64,000 nucleotides of DNA from Paraburkholderia bryophila. GTDB taxonomy: Bacteria > Pseudomonadota > Gammaproteobacteria > Burkholderiales > Burkholderiaceae. Location: positions 62,001-126,000 of the forward strand of contig NZ_QLTK01000022.1 in NCBI RefSeq assembly GCF_003269035.1, read 5' to 3'. This document shows, one piece after another, positions 51,126 through 61,714 of the stretch. The number at the start of each line of letters is the position of its first letter. The first letter of the stretch is position 1. The notes under the pieces were generated by a model. That model had not been told where the DNA came from. It worked only from the letters and a program-made list of their open reading frames with translations, and did no database searches. The position numbers and the translations under genes were made by a program.

Positions 51126-51299
51126 TCAACCGCCGAGCGCGTGTTGCAGCGCTTGCGAGACGAGCACCGCGAGTCCGCTCGAGACGATCGCGAAACCCAG
51201 CGCGCGCCGCAGCATGGCTGCCTGTTGCACGGCCTGTTGCCGCTGTCCGCCGCGCGCGGCGGGCGAGCCACCGATGGTGGCCATCATCATCTGGATCAT
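51126..51299 (-). CDS. Small putative membrane protein, 57 residues
   Basis: The ATG at 51299 has GGAG about 8 bp upstream. The product has a Met-rich start, a Gln/Arg-rich middle ('RGGQRQQAVQQAAMLRR') and one hydrophobic helix at the C-terminus ('ALGFAIVSSGLAVLVSQAL'), so it may be a tail-anchored small protein. It lies between katA (upstream, about 100 bp) and dps on the same strand. No family is recognised. Real or chance cannot be settled here; its hydrophobic helix and RBS favour a gene. Confidence 0.4.
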   Translation of the reverse strand: MIQMMMATIGGSPAARGGQRQQAVQQAAMLRRALGFAIVSSGLAVLVSQALQHALGG

Positions 51300-51396
51300 G
51301 ATCGTGCTCCGTCGATTCGTAGTCGATTCGTATCGTTTCCGGCGGGACGCCCATGCGCCCCGCCGTTGCTGCATCACTTCAATCAAGCTTGCCCGC

Positions 51397-52851
51397 TTAC
51401 TTCTTGCGGCTTTCCGCGAGCTCCGCCAGCGCGGCGATCACGCCTTCCGCGTAAGCCGGGTCGGCCCGGCGGAAATGCTCGATCTGACGCGCGACGATCT
51501 CCTGCGGCACACCGTCGATATGACGCGCGATGTTGCCGAACAGACGCTGACGCTGCGCCGCGTCGAAGAGCGCGAACAGCATGCCCGGCTGCGTGTAGTA
51601 GTCGCCGTCCTGACGATGATCGTAGCGATCCACCGCGCCGGCCGCGAGCGGCGGTTCCGCCGCGTTCACGTCTTGCGCGAAGTCGCCGAAACGATTCGGC
51701 TCGTAATTCACGTTACCGCCGAGGTTGCCGTCCGTGCGCATCGCGCCGTCGCGATGGAACGAATGCGGGCTCGGCACGCGCGACGCGTTCACCGGAATCT
51801 GATGGTGATTGATCCCAAGGCGATAACGCTGGGTGTCGCCGTACGAGAACAAGCGGCCCTGCAACAGACGATCCGGCGAGAAACCGATGCCCGGCACCAC
51901 GTTGGCCGGCGTGAACGCCGCCTGTTCCACGTCCGCGAAATAATTGGCCGCGTTGCGGTTCAACTCGATCGTGCCCACGTCGATCAGCGGATAGTCCTTC
52001 TGCGACCACACCTTCGTGACGTCGAACGGATTGAAGCGGTAGGTGGCGGCTTCCGCTTCCGGCATCACCTGGATCGCGAAACGCCACGTCGGGAAGTTGC
52101 CCGCGTCGATGTTGCCGATCAGATCGCGTTGTGCGCTTTCACGGTCTTGCGCGACCACCTGCGCCGCTTCGGCATCGGTGAAATTTTCAACGCCTTGCTG
52201 CGACTTGAAGTGGAACTTCACCCAGAACCGCTCGTTGTTCGCGTTGATGAACGAGTACGTGTGCGAACCGAAACCGTGCATGGTCCGGAAGTTTTGCGGA
52301 ATACCACGGTCGCTCATCAGAATCGTCACCTGATGTAACGACTCCGGATGACGCGACCAGAAATCCCAGGCCGCGACATTGCTGCGCATGTTCGTGTACG
52401 GATCGCGCTTCTGCGTGTGGATGAAGTCCGGAAACTTCAGCGGATCGCGGATAAAGAACACCGGCGTGTTGTTGCCGACCACGTCCCAGTTGCCCTCTTC
52501 GGTGTAGAACTTGATCGAGAAACCGCGAACGTCGCGTTCCGCATCGGCCGCGCCGCGTTCGCCGGCCACCGTCGAAAAGCGCATGAAAAGCGGCGTGTCC
52601 TTGCCGACTTCGGCGAACACCTTGGCCTTCGTGAAGCGGGAAATGTCGTGCGTGACTTTCAGCGTGCCGAATGCGCCCGAGCCTTTGGCATGAACGCGGC
52701 GCTCGGGGATCACTTCGCGATCGAAGTGAGCGAGCTTTTCGAGCAGCCAGACGTCTTGCAACATGACCGGACCGCGCGCGCCGGCGGTCATCGAATTCTG
52801 GTTGTCGGCAATGGGGGCGCCGGCGGCGTTGGTGAGCTTACTTTCGGACAT
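51397..52851 (-). CDS. katA: Monofunctional haem catalase (clade 3-like)
   Basis: Decomposes H2O2. 484 residues from the ATG at 52851 (MSESKLTNAAGAPI), the small-subunit size class. 'FDREVIPERRVHAKGSGAFG' holds the catalytic His, 'FMRFSTVAGERGAADAERDVRGFSIKFYTEEGNWDVVGNNTPVFFIRDP' the catalytic Asn region, and 'RLFSYGDTQRYRLGINHHQIPVN' the haem-ligand Tyr. It lies downstream of oxyR and a 46-codon ORF on the same strand. The oxyR-katA proximity suggests peroxide induction. Confidence 0.95.
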   Translation of the reverse strand: MSESKLTNAAGAPIADNQNSMTAGARGPVMLQDVWLLEKLAHFDREVIPERRVHAKGSGAFGTLKVTHDISRFTKAKVFAEVGKDTPLFMRFSTVAGERGAADAERDVRGFSIKFYTEEGNWDVVGNNTPVFFIRDPLKFPDFIHTQKRDPYTNMRSNVAAWDFWSRHPESLHQVTILMSDRGIPQNFRTMHGFGSHTYSFINANNERFWVKFHFKSQQGVENFTDAEAAQVVAQDRESAQRDLIGNIDAGNFPTWRFAIQVMPEAEAATYRFNPFDVTKVWSQKDYPLIDVGTIELNRNAANYFADVEQAAFTPANVVPGIGFSPDRLLQGRLFSYGDTQRYRLGINHHQIPVNASRVPSPHSFHRDGAMRTDGNLGGNVNYEPNRFGDFAQDVNAAEPPLAAGAVDRYDHRQDGDYYTQPGMLFALFDAAQRQRLFGNIARHIDGVPQEIVARQIEHFRRADPAYAEGVIAALAELAESRKK

Positions 52852-52929
52852 GCGTGACTCCTGATGAGCTTTTATCGAAACTGAATGTGGGGGAGAGGCG
52901 CGGCACACGAATGCCGGAAAACCGAGACG

Positions 52930-53070
52930 TCAGGCGGACAGCGCGCGATCGACCAGCAGGGACAGCGCAACGGTTCGAATGCTCTGCACCGACGCGGCAA
53001 AAGTGCTGATAGCGGCGTCAGCCGATTGAGCATTGAGAGTCGGGTCTTGCTGCGGGTTCGATGACGACAT
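52930..53070 (-). CDS. 46-residue small protein upstream of katA
   Basis: The ATG at 53070 has a strong GGAGGAA Shine-Dalgarno 4 bp upstream. The product starts MSSSNPQQDPTLNAQSAD, polar, then has an amphipathic stretch 'FAASVQSIRTVALSLLVDRALSA'. It ends 79 bp before the katA start, so it should share the katA transcript. No family is recognised. The excellent RBS and the position right after an OxyR-like operator make it a good candidate for a genuine peroxide-induced small protein. Confidence 0.55.
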   Translation of the reverse strand: MSSSNPQQDPTLNAQSADAAISTFAASVQSIRTVALSLLVDRALSA

Positions 53071-53113
53071 GCTTTCCTCCGGGGTCTTATGGGATCGGGC
53101 GATCCATGGAGGA

Positions 53114-53169
53114 AACTATAACAATGCTATCGAATTGACGTGTTTGATTAATTTTATCTATTCGATAGC
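53114..53169. promoter_or_regulatory. ATAG/CTAT-rich operator between oxyR and katA (OxyR-like)
   Basis: GCTATCGAAT (53126-53135) and ATTCGATAGC (53160-53169) form a perfect 10-bp inverted repeat with 24 bp between. CTAT tetramers at 53116, 53127 and 53158 and ATAG at 53165 lie about one or three helical turns apart. OxyR sites are built of ATAG/CTAT elements spaced about one turn. On the minus strand TATAGT (53119-53114) can be the -10 of an activated promoter lacking a good -35. Confidence 0.5.
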
Positions 53170-53211
53170 GAGGGCGGCGAGCGCCGCCCCTTGACGTCTC
53201 GCGCCGTCCAT

Positions 53212-54171
53212 TCAGTTCACGGCGACGGGCAATTCCAGTTTCTTGACGCCCGGCAGGTCGCAGGCGTTGATCGCGTCGCAAATGGCGTCGATAGCCGGCA
53301 TGCGCGTGAAGCTCTTGCGCCAGGCGAGCACGACGCGGCGATCCGGCACGGGTTCGTCGAACGCGACGTAGCTGAGCAGGCCCGCGTCGATCCCGCCGGC
53401 ATGTGGCTTGACCTCGTGCACCGACATGCGCGGCAGCACGGTAATGCCAACGCCGCTCGCCACCATATGCCGAATGGTCTCCAGCGAGGAGCCTTCGAAC
53501 GTCTTCTGGATGCCGTCCGCATTCTGCGAGAACCGCATCAACTCCGGGCAGACGCCCAGCACGTGGTCGCGGAAGCAGTGACCGCTGCCAAGCAGCAGCA
53601 TGGTTTCCTGTTTCAGATCGTCGGCGTCGATTTTCGCGCGGTTTTCCCACGCATGGCCGGACGGCAGCGCGACGACGAACGGCTCGTCGTACAGCGGGCG
53701 CAGCATCAGGCCGGTTTCCGGGAACGGCAGCGCCATGATCGCGACGTCGATCTCCCCCTGCTTGAGCAGTTCGATCAGCTTGAGCGTGTAATTTTCCTGC
53801 AGCATCAGCGGCATCTGCGGGACGCGCTTGATCATCTGCTTGACCAGCGTGGGCAACAGATACGGCCCGATCGTATAGATCACGCCAAGGCGCAGCGGCC
53901 CGACCAGCGGGTCTTTGCCCTGCTTGGCGATTTCCTTGATGGCGAGGGTTTGCTCCAGAACGCGCTGAGCTTGCGTGACGATCTGTTCGCCGATCGGCGT
54001 GACGCTGACCTCGCTGGTGCCGCGCTCGAAGATCTGGACGTTCAGTTCGTCCTCCAGCTTCTTGATGGCCACCGACAAGGTCGGCTGGCTAACGAAACAT
54101 GCCTCGGCGGCCCGGCCGAAGTGCCGCTCGCGGGCCACCGCGACGATGTATTTCAGTTCGGTGAGCGTCAT
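53212..54171 (-). CDS. oxyR: Hydrogen-peroxide-sensing LysR regulator OxyR
   Basis: 319 residues. The N-terminal winged helix 'MTLTELKYIVAVARERHFGRAAEACFVSQPTLSVAIKKLEDEL' is typical of OxyR. The peroxide-sensing pair is Cys199 and Cys208 in 'GSGHCFRDHVLGVCPEL', the same numbering and 9-residue spacing as E. coli OxyR. Oxidation to a disulfide switches it to activator of catalase and dps-type genes. It is upstream of the small ORF and katA on the same strand, and is followed at its 5' side by ggt in the other direction. Confidence 0.95.
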   Translation of the reverse strand: MTLTELKYIVAVARERHFGRAAEACFVSQPTLSVAIKKLEDELNVQIFERGTSEVSVTPIGEQIVTQAQRVLEQTLAIKEIAKQGKDPLVGPLRLGVIYTIGPYLLPTLVKQMIKRVPQMPLMLQENYTLKLIELLKQGEIDVAIMALPFPETGLMLRPLYDEPFVVALPSGHAWENRAKIDADDLKQETMLLLGSGHCFRDHVLGVCPELMRFSQNADGIQKTFEGSSLETIRHMVASGVGITVLPRMSVHEVKPHAGGIDAGLLSYVAFDEPVPDRRVVLAWRKSFTRMPAIDAICDAINACDLPGVKKLELPVAVN

Positions 54172-54338
54172 TGGGGGATCAATCAGTGCGGTGAGTTCGA
54201 TAGGTTCTAGTTATACACCCTATGGGGTCGGTTCGCCAACCTCTTTGGATTGCCGGGCTGGGCGGCGCGCCTGATTGAAGGCAAACTCGCGTGATTCACC
54301 GTACCTACTTTTTTCACTCGACCCGCAGGAGACACCCG

Positions 54339-56093
54339 ATGATGAGGCGAATCGTTGCCCTCGCTATTCTTTCCGCCGTACACCTTCATGCGATGGCCGC
54401 ATCCGAACCGGCCGTCGAGGCCAAAAACGGCATGGTCGTTTCGTCGCAGAATCTCGCCTCCGAAATCGGTATCGCGATGCTGAAACAAGGCGGCAACGCG
54501 GTCGACGCCGCCGTCGCCGTGGGCTACGCGCAGGCCGTGACCAATCCGTGTTGCGGCAATATCGGCGGTGGCGGCTTCATGACGCTGCATCTCGCGGACG
54601 GTCAGGATCGCTTCATCAACTTCCGCGAAACCGCGCCGGCCGCGGCCAGCGCGAACATGTATCTGGACGCCGACGGCAAAGTGCGGCCCGGTGAGAGCCT
54701 GTACGGCTATCGCGCGGTGGGCGTGCCCGGCACGGTTGCGGGTCTCGATCTCGCGCAACGCAAATACGGCAAGCTGACGCGTCAGCAGGTCATGGCGCCG
54801 GCCATCAAGCTGGCGCGCGAAGGCTTCATTCTGACCCGCGCGGACACCGACATTCTCGACACCACGGTGCAACGCTTTCGCACCGATCCGGACGCCGCGC
54901 GAATCTTCCTGCGTCGCGACGGCACACCGCTGCAGCCGGGCGACCGTCTGGTGCAGCGCGATCTCGCCAGGACGCTGGAAGACATCGCCCGTCGCGGCCC
55001 CGACGCGTTCTATCGCGGACGCATTCCGCAGATCGTCGAAGCCGCGTCGAGCAAGAGCGGCGGCCTGATCACCGCCGCGGATTTCGCCGCCTACAAGGCC
55101 GAAGATACCGAGCCGCTGAAGTGCAACTATCGCGGCTACGATTTCATCTCCGCGCCGCCGCCGAGCTCGGGGGGCGTCACGCTCTGCGAGACGCTGAACA
55201 TTCTCGAAGGCTATGACATGCGCGGCCTCGGCTTCCACTCGGCCGCCTCCGTGCACTACATGACCGAGGCCATGCGTCACGCGTACCTCGATCGCAATAC
55301 GCTGCTCGGCGATCCGGCGTTCATCAAGAACCCGGTCGACAAGTTGCTGAGCAAGGACTACGCGGCGAGTATCCGCACCTTGATTACCGCCGACACCGCG
55401 ACGCCATCGAAAGACGTGCAACCGGGTTACGGCGTACACGAGAAGCCGGAAACCACCCACTACTCGATCATCGACAAGGCCGGCAACGCGGTATCGACCA
55501 CTTATACGGTCAACGGCCGCTTCGGCGCCGTCGTGATCGCGCCGGGCACGGGCTTCTTCCTGAACGACGAGATGGACGATTTCACCGTCAAGGTCGGCGT
55601 GCAGAATCTGTTCGGGCTGGTACAGGGTTCGCGTAACTCGATCGCACCGGGCAAGCGTCCGTTGTCGTCGATGGCGCCCACGGTCGTGACGAAAGACGGC
55701 AAGGTCTTCATGGTGCTGGGCTCGCCGGGCGGCTCGCGGATCATCACGATCACGCTGCAAACGGCGCTCAACGTGATCGACTACGGCATGGTGCCGCAAG
55801 ACGCGGTCGACGCGCCGCGGATTCATCACCAGTGGCTGCCGGACGAGGTGGACTACGAGACGCAGGGTTTGTCGCCGGATACGCTGAAAATCCTGCAGCA
55901 GATGGGCTACAAAATGGTCGAGCAGACGCCATGGGGCGCGGCGGAGTTGATCATGGCGGGGTTGCCGGGAACCGAAGCGGCGAGCCGGGTGAGCTCGGGC
56001 AACGACTCGTCGGTGTCGGGCCAGGTTCGGCAGGGCTTCTTTTATGGGTCGAACGATCCGCGACGCCCGGCGGGGTCGGCGGTCGGATATTGA
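54339..56093 (+). CDS. ggt: Gamma-glutamyltranspeptidase
   Basis: Periplasmic N-terminal-nucleophile enzyme that cleaves glutathione and other gamma-glutamyl amides. 584 residues from the ATG at 54339, with a signal peptide (MMRRIVALAILSAVHLHAMA, cleavage near Ala20-24). Family motifs are 'NGMVVSSQNLASEIGIAMLKQGGNAVDAAVA', 'NPCCGNIGGGGFM' and 'GYDFISAPPPSSGGVTLCETLNILEGYDM'. Autocleavage is expected before Thr372 in 'PETTHYSIIDKAGNAVSTTYTVN', giving the small subunit. 'SMAPTVVTKDGKVFMVLGSPGGSRIITI' completes it. It sits between oxyR and recG, and a terminator follows. Confidence 0.95.
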   Translation: MMRRIVALAILSAVHLHAMAASEPAVEAKNGMVVSSQNLASEIGIAMLKQGGNAVDAAVAVGYAQAVTNPCCGNIGGGGFMTLHLADGQDRFINFRETAPAAASANMYLDADGKVRPGESLYGYRAVGVPGTVAGLDLAQRKYGKLTRQQVMAPAIKLAREGFILTRADTDILDTTVQRFRTDPDAARIFLRRDGTPLQPGDRLVQRDLARTLEDIARRGPDAFYRGRIPQIVEAASSKSGGLITAADFAAYKAEDTEPLKCNYRGYDFISAPPPSSGGVTLCETLNILEGYDMRGLGFHSAASVHYMTEAMRHAYLDRNTLLGDPAFIKNPVDKLLSKDYAASIRTLITADTATPSKDVQPGYGVHEKPETTHYSIIDKAGNAVSTTYTVNGRFGAVVIAPGTGFFLNDEMDDFTVKVGVQNLFGLVQGSRNSIAPGKRPLSSMAPTVVTKDGKVFMVLGSPGGSRIITITLQTALNVIDYGMVPQDAVDAPRIHHQWLPDEVDYETQGLSPDTLKILQQMGYKMVEQTPWGAAELIMAGLPGTEAASRVSSGNDSSVSGQVRQGFFYGSNDPRRPAGSAVGY

Positions 56094-56106
56094 TGCGTTG
56101 AAACGC

Positions 56107-56153
56107 TAAAAACCCCGGAAGAAGCGCATGCTTTTCCCGGGGTTTTTCTTTTT
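56107..56153 (+). terminator. Terminator between ggt and recG
   Basis: A long, slightly mismatched stem from AAAACCCCGG (about 56109-56118) to CCGGGGTTTT (about 56137-56146) closes on a GCAT loop and is followed by T-rich sequence. It lies between convergent genes and can serve both directions. Confidence 0.8.
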
Positions 56154-56181
56154 GCTCCTGCGCTCCGCAGACCTGCCGGCG

Positions 56182-58536
<2,355 letters not shown>

Positions 58537-58685
58537 GGGCTGCTTCGCAAGTACAATATCGGCTGTCAAAGGGTAACGCCGCCATACAGCGCGCGGGCTC
58601 GCGGGCCGCTCTGGCGTCCCGCAATCATAGCCGCCCGGCTCCGGCTTCGGCTCAATTCAGTCTCAATTCGCTTCCAGTCGTTCGC

Positions 58686-59756
58686 ATGTTTACGCTTTCC
58701 GATTTCGATTTCGATCTGCCGCCCGAGCTGATCGCGCAAGTCGCGCTGCCCGAGCGCAGCGCCAGCCGTCTGCTCGAAGTGGACAACACGGCCGACGCCG
58801 ACCACGCACGTCTGGTCGATCGCCGCTTCGCCGAATTGCCCGAGTGCATCGCGCCGGGCGACCTGCTGGTCTTCAACGACACCAAAGTGCTGAAGGCGCG
58901 TTTTCTCGGCCAGAAGGCCAGTGGCGGCAAGGTCGAAGTGCTGGTGGAACGCCTCACCGGCGAGCGCACGGCGCTCGCGCAGATTCGCGCGAGCAAGAGC
59001 CCGCAGCCGGGCACCACGATCCGTCTTGCCGACGCATTCGACGTCACCCTCGGCGAGCGCGTCGAGCCGTTCTACACGCTGCATTTCCCGGACGACTGCC
59101 TGACGCTGATCGAGCAGTTCGGCCGCTTGCCGCTGCCGCCGTACATCGAGCACGACCCCGATTCGACCGACGAGACCCGCTATCAAACCGTGTTCGCGCA
59201 GAACCCGGGCGCGGTCGCGGCGCCCACCGCCGGCCTGCATTTCGACAACGCGCTGCTCGCGCGCCTCGACGCTCACGGCGTGGAACGCGCGACGCTGACG
59301 CTGCACGTCGGCGCCGGCACGTTCCAGCCGGTGCGCGTGGAGAACCTGGCCGAGCACAAGATGCATAGCGAGTGGTACCACCTGCCGCAGTCGCTCGCCG
59401 ACAAGATCGCGGCGACGCGGGCGCGCGGCAACCGCGTGATCGCCGTGGGCACCACCTCGATGCGCGCGCTCGAAGCCGCCGCCCGCGACGCCGCCGTCGC
59501 CGGCCGGCCGCTCGGCGCGGCCAGCACGGAAACCGACATCTTCATCACACCGGGTTACCCGTTCCGCGTGGTCGACCGGCTGGTGACCAATTTTCATTTG
59601 CCGAAGTCGACGTTGCTGATGCTGGTGTCGGCGTTTTCGGGCGTGGAGACGATTCGCGCGGCGTATCGTCACGCGATCGAGCAGCGTTACCGCTTTTTCA
59701 GTTACGGCGACGCGATGCTGCTGACGCGGCGCGACCCGACGGCCGAGACGAGCTAG
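58686..59756 (+). CDS. queA: S-adenosylmethionine:tRNA ribosyltransferase-isomerase
   Basis: Transfers and isomerises the ribosyl part of SAM onto preQ1 in tRNA, giving epoxyqueuosine. 356 residues. Motifs are 'LPPELIAQVALPERSASRLLEVD', 'PGDLLVFNDTKVLKARF', 'GGKVEVLVERL', 'PLPPYIEHDPDSTDETRYQTVFA', 'GAVAAPTAGLHFDNALLARL', 'TLHVGAGTFQPVRVENLAEHKMHSEWYHLP' and 'TETDIFITPGYPFRVVDRLVTNFHLPKSTLLMLVSAFSG'. tgt follows in the same direction (about 120 bp), so both queuosine steps are together. Confidence 0.97.
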   Translation: MFTLSDFDFDLPPELIAQVALPERSASRLLEVDNTADADHARLVDRRFAELPECIAPGDLLVFNDTKVLKARFLGQKASGGKVEVLVERLTGERTALAQIRASKSPQPGTTIRLADAFDVTLGERVEPFYTLHFPDDCLTLIEQFGRLPLPPYIEHDPDSTDETRYQTVFAQNPGAVAAPTAGLHFDNALLARLDAHGVERATLTLHVGAGTFQPVRVENLAEHKMHSEWYHLPQSLADKIAATRARGNRVIAVGTTSMRALEAAARDAAVAGRPLGAASTETDIFITPGYPFRVVDRLVTNFHLPKSTLLMLVSAFSGVETIRAAYRHAIEQRYRFFSYGDAMLLTRRDPTAETS

Positions 59757-59879
59757 CGCTGCCTGGCTGTCTTCAAGTCGCTTCAAGAGTTTTTGTAGTT
59801 CCCTACGCCGCAGCGATTCTTCCGGTGGCATTCATCTATTTGCGCCGGACTGTTTTCCGGTAGCAACAGGAGTTTATTC

Positions 59880-61070
59880 ATGACCGACGGTCATCAGTCG
59901 CACGGCGCGACCTTCGAGCGCCCGGAAAACGGCCTCAAATTCGAACTGCTCGGCACCGACGGCCAGGCCCGCCGCGGCCGCGTCACGCTGAATCACGGCG
60001 TGGTCGAAACGCCGATTTTCATGCCGGTCGGCACTTACGGCACGGTGAAGGCGGTCCAGCCGCGCGAGTTGGAGGAAATGCACGCGCAGATCATCCTCGG
60101 CAACACGTTTCACCTGTGGCTGCGCCCGGGGCTCGAAACGATCGAAGCGCACGGCGGCCTGCACAGCTTCATGGGCTGGAAAAAACCGATCCTGACGGAC
60201 TCCGGCGGGTTTCAGGTGTTTTCGCTCGGCGATCTGCGAAAGATCACCGAAGATGGCGTCACGTTTGCGTCGCCGATCAACGGCGACAAGCTCTTCCTGT
60301 CGCCGGAAGTGTCGATGCAGATCCAGAAGGTGCTGAACTCGGACATCGTCATGCAGTTCGACGAATGCACGCCGTACGCCACCCATAACGTGCCCACTTC
60401 GCACCAGGAAGCCGCCGACTCGATGCGCATGTCGATGCGCTGGGCCCAGCGCTCGATCGACGAATTCAAGCGCCTCGGCAATCCGAACGCGTTGTTCGGC
60501 ATCGTCCAGGGCGGCATGTTCGAAGATTTGCGCGACGAATCGCTGGCGGGTCTCGCGGAGAAGGATTTCCACGGTCTCGCGATCGGCGGTCTGTCGGTCG
60601 GCGAACCGAAAGAAGACATGATGCGCGTGCTGAACCACATCGGCCCGAAGCTGCCGGCCGACAAGCCGCACTACCTGATGGGCGTCGGCACGCCGGAAGA
60701 CCTGGTGGCGGGCGTCGCCGCCGGCGTCGACATGTTCGACTGCGTGATGCCGACCCGCAACGCGCGCAACGGCTGGCTATTCACACGTTTCGGCGACGTC
60801 AAGATCCGCAACGCGGCGCACAAGAATTCGCTGCGCCCGCTCGACGAACAATGCGGCTGCTACACCTGCCGCAATTTCACGCGCGGCTACCTGCACCATC
60901 TGCATCGTGTCGGGGAAATCCTCGGTGCGCAGTTGAACACGATCCACAACCTGCATTACTACCTCGAACTGATGCAGGAAATCCGCGACTCGATCGACGC
61001 GAAAATGTTCGAGCCGTTCCGCAAACGCTTCCACGAGAACCGTGCGCGCGGCGTCGAGCAGGCGCCCTGA
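59880..61070 (+). CDS. tgt: tRNA-guanine transglycosylase
   Basis: Exchanges G34 of GUN tRNAs (Asn, Asp, His, Tyr) for preQ1. 396 residues. The TIM-barrel motifs are 'PIFMPVGTYGTVKAVQPREL', 'ILTDSGGFQVFSLGDLRKI', 'VMQFDECTPYA' and the nucleophile-region 'GVDMFDCVMPTRNARNGWLFTRFGDVKIRN'. The zinc site is 'CGCYTCRNFTRGYLHHLH'. AGGAG is about 10 bp before the ATG. It sits between queA and yajC-secD-secF, the classical order. Confidence 0.98.
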   Translation: MTDGHQSHGATFERPENGLKFELLGTDGQARRGRVTLNHGVVETPIFMPVGTYGTVKAVQPRELEEMHAQIILGNTFHLWLRPGLETIEAHGGLHSFMGWKKPILTDSGGFQVFSLGDLRKITEDGVTFASPINGDKLFLSPEVSMQIQKVLNSDIVMQFDECTPYATHNVPTSHQEAADSMRMSMRWAQRSIDEFKRLGNPNALFGIVQGGMFEDLRDESLAGLAEKDFHGLAIGGLSVGEPKEDMMRVLNHIGPKLPADKPHYLMGVGTPEDLVAGVAAGVDMFDCVMPTRNARNGWLFTRFGDVKIRNAAHKNSLRPLDEQCGCYTCRNFTRGYLHHLHRVGEILGAQLNTIHNLHYYLELMQEIRDSIDAKMFEPFRKRFHENRARGVEQAP

Positions 61071-61084
61071 GGTTGAGCCGGCTG

Positions 61085-61105
61085 CGGATTCTCCCGAAGA
61101 ATCCG
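61085..61105 (+). other. Hairpin after tgt
   Basis: CGGATTCT (61085-61092) pairs with AGAATCCG (61098-61105), loop CCCGA. No T-run follows, so it is at best a partial terminator between tgt and yajC. Confidence 0.45.
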
Positions 61106-61269
61106 TCGGCACGGCACGGAAAACCTTACAATCAACTTTCGTCGACGCTCGAAAAAGGCTTTAAACGGTTGATCGCAAAGCCGATTCGCCGCGCCGACCC
61201 ACGTCAGGCGGATGGTAGAATAACCGGCTGATTTTTTTGATCGTTTTGATTTATAACGGAGAGACCAAC

Positions 61270-61599
61270 GTGTCGTTCATTTCCAATGCCTTCGCCCAAG
61301 GCACAGCAACAGGTGGCATTGAATCGAACCTGATGAGCTTCCTGCCGCTGATCCTGATGTTCGGCGTGCTGTACTTCATCATGATTCGCCCGCAAATGAA
61401 GCGTCAGAAGGAACATCGCAACATGCTCGCTGCGATGGCCAAGGGCGACGAAGTGGTGACGAACGGCGGCATCGTGGGCAAAGTCACCAAGGTGGGTGAA
61501 GCTTACGTCGGCGTCGAAATCTCGGAAGGCACGGAAATCACCGTGCAAAAGGCGTCGGTAACGACGATTCTCCCGAAGGGCACGATCAAGTCGCTGTAA
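61270..61599 (+). CDS. yajC: Sec accessory protein YajC
   Basis: Small inner-membrane protein bound to SecDF. From the GTG at 61270 (CGGAGAG 6 bp upstream) it has 109 residues; a longer TTG-started frame lacks support. The single transmembrane helix is 'LPLILMFGVLYFIMIRP' (about residues 28-44). It is followed by 'QMKRQKEHRNMLAAMAKGDEVVTNGGIVGKVTKV', the conserved cytoplasmic domain. It heads yajC-secD-secF. Confidence 0.95.
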   Translation: MSFISNAFAQGTATGGIESNLMSFLPLILMFGVLYFIMIRPQMKRQKEHRNMLAAMAKGDEVVTNGGIVGKVTKVGEAYVGVEISEGTEITVQKASVTTILPKGTIKSL

Positions 61600-61714
61600 G
61601 GCCTGCTCTCTCGCGTCCGGCGCGGCCTCGCCGGCGATCCATGCCAACCGCTGAATCGCCCGCGCTCATCGCCGGACGCATCGCTTCCAAGCCAACCTTC
61701 CCGTTGGACCACTC

